Shown here: one piece after another, positions 1-5,490 of the stretch | Layout: each line of letters begins with the position of its first letter | Position numbering within the stretch: the stretch's first letter is position 1 | Origin: Sulfurimonas sp. | GTDB taxonomy: Bacteria > Campylobacterota > Campylobacteria > Campylobacterales > Sulfurimonadaceae | Direction: 5' to 3' | Assembly (NCBI GenBank): GCA_027063295.1 | Contig: JAMORZ010000134.1 | Coordinates: 1-7,551, forward strand | DNA: 7,551 bases | Position numbers and translations under genes: made by a program | The notes under the pieces: generated by a model | Seen by the model: the letters and a program-made list of their open reading frames with translations, nothing else | What the model was told of the DNA's origin: nothing | Databases searched by the model: none

Positions 1-778
1 AGAAGTTGCTTGAGATGATCTCATGCGTTTGCTCGTTTGTATAGGCGATGAAGCACGGGAGCTGTTTTTTGGTTTTGCGAAACTCCTCACGGTTAGTTCT
101 AAAACTAAAAGGGTTTGGAAGCTCATCACCACCCTGCTCCTCCATCACAGAAAAATCTATGCTAGAGCTGTCAATCCTCGCACATGTTCCAGTTTTGAGA
201 CGTGCCATCTCTAGTTTTGCATCATTTTTAAGTGAGTCTGAGAGTGCAACACTTTGCTCCTCTCCATAGCGACCACCTTTTTTTTGCACCTCACCTACAT
301 GCAAAATACCATTAAGAAATGTCCCTGATGTGATAATAACTCTTGATGCTTTGTACTCATTTAACAGATCAGTCACCACCCCTTTCACCTCACTATCTTC
401 TATAATGAGTCTCTCTACTGTCTCTTGTGCCAAAGAGAGGTTTTGTGTTTGAAGCACCTTATTTCTTGCTATCACACGGTACTTGTCCATATCTATCTGT
501 GCACGACTTCCACGAACTGCTGGACCTTTGGTCTGGTTGAGTATACGAAACTGTATCCCAGCTTCATCGGTTATCAGCCCCATCTCACCACCAAGAGCAT
601 CTATCTCACGTACCAAATGCCCTTTTGCAAGTCCACCGATGGCAGGGTTACAAGAGGTCGCCCCCACATTTTCAGCCAACATAGAGATAAGCAATGTTGC
701 ATTCCCCATACGAGCAGCTGCCAAAGAAGCCTCTATACCTGCATGTCCACCACCTACTACTATTACATCATAGTTCAT
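1..778 (-). CDS. mnmG: tRNA uridine-5-carboxymethylaminomethyl modification enzyme MnmG (GidA), 5' part
   Basis: MnmG works with the GTPase MnmE in the cytoplasm to install (carboxymethyl)aminomethyl groups on wobble uridine 34 of certain tRNAs, using FAD and a folate one-carbon unit. The first 259 codons are present; the usual length is about 620 residues, so the C-terminal part lies beyond the window edge. Seen in the translation: the FAD dinucleotide-binding loop VVGGGHAG (residues 7-14), the CNPAIGG block (43-49) whose Cys is a conserved functional residue, and the family signature GPAVRGSRAQID (85-96). The ATG at 776-778 gives the canonical N-terminus and is preceded by a strong Shine-Dalgarno AGGGAG (784-789, minus strand). 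The frame is intact. A possible promoter is at 966-974, which would give a leader of about 180 bases crossing the inverted repeat at 810-943. Confidence 0.97.
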   Translation of the reverse strand, partial: MNYDVIVVGGGHAGIEASLAAARMGNATLLISMLAENVGATSCNPAIGGLAKGHLVREIDALGGEMGLITDEAGIQFRILNQTKGPAVRGSRAQIDMDKYRVIARNKVLQTQNLSLAQETVERLIIEDSEVKGVVTDLLNEYKASRVIITSGTFLNGILHVGEVQKKGGRYGEEQSVALSDSLKNDAKLEMARLKTGTCARIDSSSIDFSVMEEQGGDELPNPFSFRTNREEFRKTKKQLPCFIAYTNEQTHEIISSNF

Positions 779-808
779 CTTTTCTCCCTGCTAGCCTGTC
801 TGTAAACT

Positions 809-944
809 AGTTTAGTGAGATGGTTTTATGGGCGGTTGTTGAAAATCAAAAAGAGCCCCAAGAATGAGGCGAGATTTTCAATCCTCGGAAAAACCACACA
901 GATGTGGTTTTGAGAATGAGCCTGTAAAATCATTTCACTAAACT
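809..944 (+). ncRNA. Candidate structured RNA with a 24-bp closing helix
   Basis: Bases 810-833 pair with 920-943 over 24 consecutive positions, and A809-U944 adds one more. Four of the 24 pairs are not Watson-Crick, but all four are G-U wobbles if plus-strand RNA is read; on the minus strand they are A-C mismatches. Inside are two further hairpins: TTGAAAATC (839-847) with GATTTTCAA (873-881), and AAAACCACA (890-898) with TGTGGTTTT (903-911) around the loop CAGA, which can extend by CTC (884-886) with GAG (912-914). I recognise no known RNA family. There is no clear plus-strand promoter (only a weak TGCTAGCCT at 789-797) and no U-run just after 944. It could instead be the minus-strand leader of mnmG, where 20 of 24 pairs still form. 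Confidence 0.4.
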
Positions 945-965
945 TATGTTGAAATTTTAAATGGA

Positions 966-974
966 ATTTTATCA
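966..974 (-). promoter_or_regulatory. Candidate extended -10 promoter for mnmG
   Basis: On the minus strand this reads TGATAAAAT, a full match to the extended -10 form TGnTAnAAT. No convincing -35 is seen, which is normal for sigma-70 promoters in Campylobacterota. Transcription would start near 959 and cross the structured region before reaching mnmG at 778. The placement is inferred from the motif only. Confidence 0.4.
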
Positions 975-982
975 TTTTTGTG

Positions 983-997
983 TATGATTTGCATAAT
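983..997 (+). promoter_or_regulatory. Candidate -10 region for the 68-aa / Sel1 / ribE operon
   Basis: Two overlapping -10-like hexamers lie here: TATGAT (983-988) and CATAAT (992-997), in AT-rich DNA 29 to 43 bases before the first gene of the operon. Neither has a good -35. Transcription would start between about 995 and 1005, just ahead of the Shine-Dalgarno GAAGG at 1013-1017. Confidence 0.4.
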
Positions 998-1025
998 AAA
1001 AATGAGATTAGTGAAGGTTTTTAAG

Positions 1026-1232
1026 ATGAGTGATGATCTGTTTAAAGATTATGTCCCTGAAATTTTAGAATACGACCCTGAAGTTGACGGTAGCGATGAG
1101 CATAAGATTCGTGATGAACACCTCAGCACAAAAGAGTCTCTACTAGAGCAGATCCGTAAGAAAAAAGCAGCTGCAAAAAAGAACCAAACAACCTTTAGAC
1201 AAAATATTCGCACAGAAAACGAGATAAAATGA
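1026..1232 (+). CDS. Small charged hypothetical protein (68 aa), first gene of operon
   Basis: I do not recognise the family. The chosen ATG (MSDDLFKDYV...) has a Shine-Dalgarno GAAGG at 1013-1017, eight bases upstream. An in-frame ATG at 978 would add 16 residues but lies upstream of the -10-like boxes and has no ribosome binding site, so it is rejected. The protein is bipolar: residues 1-28 are strongly acidic (Asp/Glu-rich), and residues 36-68 are basic, with RKKKAAAKK and several Gln/Asn. No signal peptide, membrane segment or metal motif is visible. The C-terminal half is probably helical. The stop codon overlaps the start of the Sel1 gene by ATGA, so the two are translationally coupled and probably made together. 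Coupling and a good ribosome binding site argue that the gene is real; its function is unknown. Confidence 0.75.
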   Translation: MSDDLFKDYVPEILEYDPEVDGSDEHKIRDEHLSTKESLLEQIRKKKAAAKKNQTTFRQNIRTENEIK

Positions 1233-1915
1233 TCCAAGAAGCACATCAGGCATACAATGCAAAAGAGTACAACAAAGCTCTTCAACTCTACACATCCTTA
1301 GCACAACAGGGTGATGCTACAGCACAAACCTCTCTTGCATTTATGTACCAACAAGGGCAAGGGTGTGAAGTGGATGAAACAAAAGCCCTCACTCTTTACC
1401 AAGAAGCAGCCAAAGAGATGCAACCCTATGCACTCTTTAACCTTGCACTTTTATATGCTAATGGTATCGGTGGAGTTGAGCATGATCAGTTTAAAGCATT
1501 TGAACTTTACCTCGCTGCAGCTGAGAGAGAAGTACCACCTGCGATGTATGAAACAGCACTGATGCTAGAGCGTGGTCTTGGGTGCATACAAAACTACTCA
1601 GAAGCTGCATTTTGGTATGAAGAAGCAGCAAAACGTGGTCATATTCAAGCATTTAACAACCTTGGAGTTCTCTACAAAGATGGACTTGGTGTAGAACAAA
1701 ACGACCAACGTGCTTTTATCTGTTTTGTAAGCGCATCTGAGGGTGGACTTGCACAAGGGCACTACAACCTTGGACTTATGTATGACCAGGGATTGGGGTG
1801 TGAACAAGACAACGACAAAGCACTCGATCTTTGCCGAAAAGCTGCCTATGCAGGGCATGAAAAAGCTAAACAGATCATAAAAGGTCTGCAAGAAGATGGC
1901 AAAATAGTATTTTAA
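1229..1915 (+). CDS. Sel1-repeat (TPR-like) protein, cytoplasmic
   Basis: The 228-residue protein consists almost wholly of Sel1-like helical repeats of about 36 residues, a fold that usually serves as a protein-binding scaffold. An N-terminal helix pair (about 1-29) is followed by five repeats at about 30-65, 66-102, 103-138, 139-174 and 175-210. Their signatures include FMYQQGQGCEVDETKAL, LLYANGIGG, LMLERGLGC, VLYKDGLGVEQNDQRA and LMYDQGLGCEQDNDKAL. No signal peptide is present, unlike the secreted cysteine-rich Sel1 proteins of Helicobacter, so it should be cytoplasmic. Cys recurs just after the GxG turn in three repeats (C46, C119, C190). It starts inside the stop codon of the preceding small gene and its own stop overlaps the ribosome binding site of ribE. 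The binding partner is unknown; the small upstream protein is an obvious candidate by context only. Confidence 0.9.
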   Translation: MIQEAHQAYNAKEYNKALQLYTSLAQQGDATAQTSLAFMYQQGQGCEVDETKALTLYQEAAKEMQPYALFNLALLYANGIGGVEHDQFKAFELYLAAAEREVPPAMYETALMLERGLGCIQNYSEAAFWYEEAAKRGHIQAFNNLGVLYKDGLGVEQNDQRAFICFVSASEGGLAQGHYNLGLMYDQGLGCEQDNDKALDLCRKAAYAGHEKAKQIIKGLQEDGKIVF

Positions 1916-1924
1916 AGGAAGCAC

Positions 1925-2545
1925 TTGTTTACAGGACTTATAAGGGAGATCGCCACTGTTAAAAGCTTTGTGGGCTCAAAGCTCTCCATAAAAGCAAAAC
2001 TCAAAGCAAAGCTGGGTGATAGTATCGCCATCAATGGTGCATGTTTGACAGTCGTAAGTGTCAATAATGATGGCTTTAGTGTTGAGCTCTCCCCTGAGAG
2101 TCAAAAACTTCTTGCAATCGAGAACTACGAAAATGAAGTGCATATAGAACCTGCCATGATGATGGGAGATAGATTTGAAGGGCATGTTGTGCAAGGGCAT
2201 GTTGATACGGTAGGTGTGGTTGAAGATATCAAAGACAATGGTAACTCTTATGATGTATTTATCAAAGTAGAAAAAAAGTTTATCCCCTACATAGTACCCA
2301 AAGGCTCTATCACCATTGATGGGGTAAGCCTAACTGTCAATGATGTAAATGAGAACAGTTTTCGCCTTACTATCATCCCACATACCATGAAAGAGACACT
2401 TTTTAAAAGATACAAAAAAGGCTCTCGTGTCAATGTAGAGACCGATATGTTTGCAAGATATATTGCACATATTCTTAAATACCAAAATGTAAATACCTCC
2501 TCTTTAACATGGGATGAAGTAGATGCTATCAGCACTTTATTTTAA
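1925..2545 (+). CDS. ribE: Riboflavin synthase, alpha chain
   Basis: This enzyme performs the last step of riboflavin synthesis, dismutating two 6,7-dimethyl-8-ribityllumazine molecules to riboflavin and a pyrimidinedione. The 206 residues match the usual length of 200-215 and contain two lumazine-binding barrel repeats: 1 to about 90, with GDSIAINGACLTV (31-43), and about 91-185, with GHVVQGHVDTVG (86-97), KGSITIDGVSLTV (126-138), IPHTMKETLF (151-160) and NVETDMFARYI (170-180). The start is TTG: it gives the nearly invariant N-terminus MFTGLI, and AAAGGAAG (1914-1921) sits five bases upstream, overlapping the stop codon of the Sel1 gene. It is the last gene of the operon and is followed at once by a terminator-like hairpin. 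No FMN riboswitch is seen upstream of the operon. Confidence 0.97.
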   Translation: MFTGLIREIATVKSFVGSKLSIKAKLKAKLGDSIAINGACLTVVSVNNDGFSVELSPESQKLLAIENYENEVHIEPAMMMGDRFEGHVVQGHVDTVGVVEDIKDNGNSYDVFIKVEKKFIPYIVPKGSITIDGVSLTVNDVNENSFRLTIIPHTMKETLFKRYKKGSRVNVETDMFARYIAHILKYQNVNTSSLTWDEVDAISTLF

Positions 2546-2572
2546 AAAAAATGGCATATTGTCATATTTTTT
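2544..2572 (+). terminator. AT-rich intrinsic terminator after ribE
   Basis: The core stem TGGCA (2552-2556) / TGTCA (2560-2564) has a TAT loop and one G-U pair. It is extended by the A-run at 2544-2551 pairing with the T-run at 2567-2572, with one A-A mismatch, and ends in six T. The A-run and T-run would also allow weak termination in the other direction. It begins within the ribE stop codon. The stem is weak in GC, so its strength is uncertain. Confidence 0.55.
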
Positions 2573-2593
2573 AAAATATTGCATAAAATTTTC

Positions 2594-2599
2594 TATACT
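2594..2599 (+). promoter_or_regulatory. Candidate -10 box (TATACT) upstream of the structured intergenic region
   Basis: TATACT lies within TCTATACT (2592-2599), just downstream of the ribE terminator in AT-rich DNA. A transcript would start near 2606 and run through the hairpins at 2666-2814 towards recQ. The same octamer recurs at 2782-2789. No -35 box is recognisable. Confidence 0.45.
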
Positions 2600-2605
2600 C
2601 CTTTT

Positions 2606-2790
2606 GTACAGCTGGTTTGTCCGAATTTCTGCAACGGGTGAAGCAAGGGAGTGGAAGTGAAATAGGGTGCCTTCCAAAAGGAGGACGCACCAGTGAGATT
2701 TCTCATTGTGTTAATGATTTTCTAAAGAAACATTTTGCTTTGCAAAAGCATGTAACTTGTTTTAGCCGTTTATACAGAATGTCTATACTA
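2606..2790 (+). ncRNA. Candidate small RNA or recQ leader; no protein gene seen in 2573-2850
   Basis: This gene-free stretch is richer in G than its flanks and holds local hairpins in series. GGTGC+CTTCC (2666-2675) pairs with GGAGG+GCACC (2680-2684, 2687-2691) around AAAA with a two-base bulge. AGTGAG (2692-2697) pairs with CTCATT (2702-2707). TTTTGC (2733-2738) pairs with GCAAAA (2742-2747). The 5' segment TGGTTTGT (2613-2620) can also pair with ACAACCA (2813-2819) with one bulged base, though this competes with the last two bases of the hairpin at 2795-2814. The element GCACCA occurs at 2687-2692 and again at 2831-2836 beside the recQ ribosome binding site, so GGTGC has two possible partners. 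I do not recognise 6S, tmRNA, RNase P, SRP or a known riboswitch. Either an independent RNA or a long 5' leader is possible. Confidence 0.3.
2784..2789 (+). promoter_or_regulatory. Candidate second -10 box (TATACT) proximal to recQ
   Basis: TATACT within TCTATACT (2782-2789) is an exact repeat of the octamer at 2592-2599. The predicted start (about 2796) falls at the first bases of a perfect hairpin (2795-2814), so a recQ mRNA from here would begin with that hairpin. Confidence 0.35.
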
Positions 2791-2794
2791 AAAT

Positions 2795-2814
2795 GTGAAG
2801 GGGAAACCCTTCAC
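2795..2814 (+). other. Perfect 8-bp hairpin with GAAA tetraloop in the recQ leader
   Basis: GTGAAGGG (2795-2802) and CCCTTCAC (2807-2814) pair fully around GAAA, a stable GNRA tetraloop. No T-run follows, so it is not an intrinsic terminator. Placed near the 5' end of a transcript from 2784-2789, it could protect the mRNA from decay; this is inference. Confidence 0.6.
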
Positions 2815-2837
2815 AACCATTGGCACAATTGCACCAC

Positions 2838-2844
2838 AAGAGGA
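2838..2844 (+). promoter_or_regulatory. Shine-Dalgarno that places the recQ start at a non-AUG codon
   Basis: AAGAGGA lies six bases before ATC (2851) and three before ATA (2848), both in the recQ frame. There is an in-frame TAA at 2845, so no earlier start can be used. It is the only good ribosome binding site upstream of the conserved N-terminal helicase residues. Confidence 0.55.
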
Positions 2845-2850
2845 TAAATA

Positions 2851-4623
2851 ATCAAAAAAGAAACACTCAAAAATATCTTTGGACACAACGATTTTCGCCC
2901 CCTTCAAGAGGAGGGTGTCGATGCTCTTCTAGAGGGGAGAGATCTTTTGATGATCCTTCCAACAGGTGGTGGAAAATCACTTGTTTTTCAACTCCCAACA
3001 ATGATGATGGATGGGATCAGTGTTGTTATCTCCCCTTTGATTGCTCTGATGCAAGATCAAGTTGCTGCTCTTAGAGCACAACAGATAGAAGCACAGATGA
3101 TAAGCTCTGCTCAAAGCTATGAGGAGATAGATGAGATAATGCACCAAGCTAGAGAAAACAAACTCAAGTTTCTCTACCTCTCCCCTGAGCGCCTCAACAG
3201 CAACAACACCATAGAGTTTTTACACACACTCAAAATCAATATGTTTGTAGTAGATGAAGCACACTGTATCAGCCAGTGGGGGCATGAGTTTCGAGATGAC
3301 TACCGTTTGCTTGGAAGACTCAAAGAGTTTTTTCCACACACTCCAGTCGCTGCGTTTACTGCTACAAGCACCCACCATGTCACCGATGATATAGTAAGGG
3401 AGCTAAGATTGAGTAACCCTTTGATGCTCAAAGGGAAAATCTTTCGCAAAAATATCTTCATCTCCACACAAAGGCGACTCACAAATGGTTATGCACAGCT
3501 AAAGAACTTTTTGACAAACCACATTGATGAGAGCGGTATCATCTACGTAAGCTCACGTAAAAAAGCTGAGGAGCTTAGTAGTTATCTCAATCAACAGGGG
3601 TATAAATCTTTACCATACCATGCAGGACTGCCACAACATGTGCGTGAACAAAACTTCCGTATCTTCGTCAATGACAATATCAACATCATGGTCGCTACTA
3701 TTGCGTTTGGGATGGGGATAGATAAGAGCGATATCCGTTTTGTAGTACATATGAGTTTACCAAAATCTTTGGAGAACTACTATCAGGAGATTGGTCGTGC
3801 AGGTCGTGATGGGGAGAGCAGTGAGGTGCTTTTGCTCTTCAATGCCCAAGATATGATCCAGCATAAACATTTTTTACACGATATTGCAAATGAGGAGTAC
3901 AAAAACCACCTCCAAAGCAAGATAGACACCATATACAAATATGCTACCTCTGAGATATGTTTTCACAAACAACTCGCATCTTACTTCAACGACACACTCG
4001 ATGAGTGTCAAACGCAGTGTGATAACTGCCTTGACTCCGATGATAAACGCAGAGATATCACCACAGAGGTGCAGATGCTTCTCTCTGCCATCTACAAAAC
4101 ACAAGAGGGGTTTGGAAAAAACTACATCATCGACATACTTCGCGGCTCTACTGAGCAAAAACTTCTCACCAATGAAGCAGATAAGCTATCGATGTATGGA
4201 GTGGGTAAACACCTCAGCAAAAAAGAGTGGTTTGTGATAGTTGAGAGGGTTGTTGAACTTAATATCATCACCCTTGGAGATTTTCAAACACTCAAACTCA
4301 CACCTGATGCCATAGCAGTTTTAAAGTCACAAAAGATGGTAGATATAAAAGAGTCACGTCTTCAACTTAACAAAAAAGAAAAAAGAGTTATCCAGGAGGA
4401 TTTTGCGTTTGACAGAGAGCTTTTTGAACAACTCAGAGAAAAACGTACAGAACTCTCACATGAACTTGGTGTTGCACCATACATCATCTTTAGCGACAAA
4501 ACCCTCAAACAGCTCGCAGCTGAAAAACCTTTTGACAAAGAGAGTATGCTTCAAATCAACGGTGTAGGACTCAAAAAATATGAACGTTTTGGAGAAGAGT
4601 TTTTAGAGATTATCAATGCTTAG
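2851..4623 (+). CDS. recQ: ATP-dependent DNA helicase RecQ
   Basis: RecQ is a 3'-5' superfamily 2 DNA helicase acting in recombination repair and at stalled forks. Read from 2851 it has 590 residues (E. coli 609). Present in order: the Q-motif region FGHNDFRPLQ, Walker A TGGGKS (38-43), SPLIALMQDQ, DEAH (135-138) with the aromatic loop SQWGHEFRDDY, AFTATST, motif V ATIAFGMGIDK, and motif VI YYQEIGRAGRDG. Then come the four zinc-binding Cys (370, 386, 390, 393), the RQC winged helix, and an HRDC domain (about 522-590). The first ATG/GTG/TTG in frame is TTG at 2947, which would delete the Q-motif (residues before LLMILP). Homologous sequence clearly continues upstream to 2848-2851, where only ATA and ATC are available after AAGAGGA. 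I therefore propose a near-cognate start (ATC 2851 or ATA 2848); a conservative annotation would begin at 2947 or 2950. The stop overlaps that of the minus-strand neighbour by four bases. Confidence 0.93.
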   Translation: MKKETLKNIFGHNDFRPLQEEGVDALLEGRDLLMILPTGGGKSLVFQLPTMMMDGISVVISPLIALMQDQVAALRAQQIEAQMISSAQSYEEIDEIMHQARENKLKFLYLSPERLNSNNTIEFLHTLKINMFVVDEAHCISQWGHEFRDDYRLLGRLKEFFPHTPVAAFTATSTHHVTDDIVRELRLSNPLMLKGKIFRKNIFISTQRRLTNGYAQLKNFLTNHIDESGIIYVSSRKKAEELSSYLNQQGYKSLPYHAGLPQHVREQNFRIFVNDNINIMVATIAFGMGIDKSDIRFVVHMSLPKSLENYYQEIGRAGRDGESSEVLLLFNAQDMIQHKHFLHDIANEEYKNHLQSKIDTIYKYATSEICFHKQLASYFNDTLDECQTQCDNCLDSDDKRRDITTEVQMLLSAIYKTQEGFGKNYIIDILRGSTEQKLLTNEADKLSMYGVGKHLSKKEWFVIVERVVELNIITLGDFQTLKLTPDAIAVLKSQKMVDIKESRLQLNKKEKRVIQEDFAFDRELFEQLREKRTELSHELGVAPYIIFSDKTLKQLAAEKPFDKESMLQINGVGLKKYERFGEEFLEIINA

Positions 4624-5381
4624 AGCTCTGCATCTCTGAGTGGCTTCACATCAGGATTACAACTGATCTTGTGTGCCATATCTACAGCTTCAAAGAGTTT
4701 TGTTGGTTGCAGGGTTGCAACTGTTGCGTTTCTATACCCTTCCCCTTTGTTTAGGTAGAGTAAAAAGTTGTTATTGTGCAGAGCAAGACGGGTTTTAAGG
4801 GCTGTTGAGTAGGTTGTGAGTATGCCATCTTTTTTCATTGCGTTTTTGATATCGGCAAAGTACTCCTGAGTCCATAACATTGGATTTGCTGATGGGGAGA
4901 AAGCATCTTGATAAACTATATCAAATCTCTTAGAAAATCTCTTCACATACTCTCTTGCATCACCTAAAAACACCTCAACACAAACCCTCTCATCTTCATA
5001 ATGTTGCGTTTGAGATAATGCCGTGATTATCTTTTTGAGATCTTTAAACTCTTTTGGATAGGTAAAAAACTCAAGTGAACTGATAAGTTTTTCATCTAAC
5101 TCAGGAGAGTAGATATAGAGTTTTTTATTTGGAAAATATTTTTGTGTATAGTAAATAGTGCCAAGGGTATTGAGCCCCAAACCAAAGCAGATATCTAAGA
5201 TATGCACCTCATCTTTTTGCACCAACTCAAACGCAGGAATAATATGCTTTTTGAGTGATTCTTGAAGTGCTCCATCTTTTGTGGAGTGATAGTGTTCCCC
5301 ATACTCTTTTGAGTAGGCTGTATAACTTCCATCATCACTCAGACTTAAGGTATGTAACTCATCATCAAACTGCTTTTTCAT
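4620..5381 (-). CDS. MnmC-type tRNA methyltransferase (DUF752), stand-alone
   Basis: This matches the methyltransferase half of MnmC, which adds the last methyl from S-adenosylmethionine to 5-aminomethyl(-2-thio)uridine 34 of tRNA. The 253 residues cover that domain only; bifunctional E. coli MnmC has about 668 and carries a C-terminal FAD oxidase. Seen: SAM motif I ILDICFGLGLNTLG (61-74), GDAREYV (140-146), the family block VYQDAFSPSANPMLWT (156-171) corresponding to LDGFAPAKNPDMW of E. coli, and GILTTYST (186-193). Stand-alone DUF752 enzymes of this kind are known in Aquifex. The gene converges on recQ, the TAA and TAG stops overlapping by four bases. The start ATG (5379-5381) has no Shine-Dalgarno, but an extended -10 lies six bases upstream, suggesting a leaderless mRNA. 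The names mnmC or mnmD could both be applied, so no symbol is given. Confidence 0.88.
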   Translation of the reverse strand: MKKQFDDELHTLSLSDDGSYTAYSKEYGEHYHSTKDGALQESLKKHIIPAFELVQKDEVHILDICFGLGLNTLGTIYYTQKYFPNKKLYIYSPELDEKLISSLEFFTYPKEFKDLKKIITALSQTQHYEDERVCVEVFLGDAREYVKRFSKRFDIVYQDAFSPSANPMLWTQEYFADIKNAMKKDGILTTYSTALKTRLALHNNNFLLYLNKGEGYRNATVATLQPTKLFEAVDMAHKISCNPDVKPLRDAEL

Positions 5382-5387
5382 AAGGTA

Positions 5388-5398
5388 ATTGTATCATA
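5388..5398 (-). promoter_or_regulatory. Extended -10 promoter six bases before the methyltransferase ATG
   Basis: The minus strand reads TATGATACAAT, an extended -10 (TGnTAnAAT). Only six bases separate it from the ATG at 5381, so the expected transcription start is the A of the start codon or next to it. No ribosome binding site intervenes. The same arrangement occurs at 6763-6773. Confidence 0.55.
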
Positions 5399-5463
5399 AT
5401 GACTCTAAATAGCACTTCAAATATAACACGATGCCATATTTTTCTTCATTGTAGAACTTTTTT

Positions 5464-5471
5464 TATACAAT
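5464..5471 (+). promoter_or_regulatory. -10 promoter of the Y-family polymerase gene
   Basis: TATACAAT follows a run of T and lies 19 bases before the ATG at 5491. Transcription would start near 5478, just ahead of the perfect Shine-Dalgarno AAGGAG at 5480-5485, giving a very short leader. I see no LexA-like palindrome in the 109-base divergent region. Confidence 0.5.
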
Positions 5472-5490
5472 CCATCACCAAGGAGCAATA

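Noticed and set aside
425..805. Plus-strand open frames opposite mnmG
   Set aside because: They are shadows of the strongly conserved mnmG coding sequence on the minus strand.
809..944. The inverted repeat as a MITE or other small mobile element
   Set aside because: No target-site duplication flanks the arms, no second copy is in the window, and the mismatches are all G-U compatible on one strand.
978..1025. Earlier ATG at 978 for the 68-aa protein
   Set aside because: It precedes the -10-like boxes, has no Shine-Dalgarno, and adds a hydrophobic, non-matching stretch; ATG 1026 has GAAGG at a good distance.
2617..2847. Open frame of 76 codons (MSEFLQRVKQ...) in the gap before recQ
   Set aside because: It has no ribosome binding site, an unnatural composition (many Cys/His at the end), and coincides with hairpins better explained as RNA.
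2606..2850. RNase P RNA, FMN or cobalamin riboswitch
   Set aside because: A GCAAG...AAATAGG resemblance to RNase P is present (2643-2666), but the other conserved blocks are missing and the region is too short. The conserved cores of the FMN and cobalamin riboswitches are absent.
2820..2952. Programmed -1 frameshift into recQ at the A-AAA-AAG run (2854-2860)
   Set aside because: The run matches a dnaX-type slippery site, but the frame that would feed it is closed by TAA at 2849-2851 and has no start after it.
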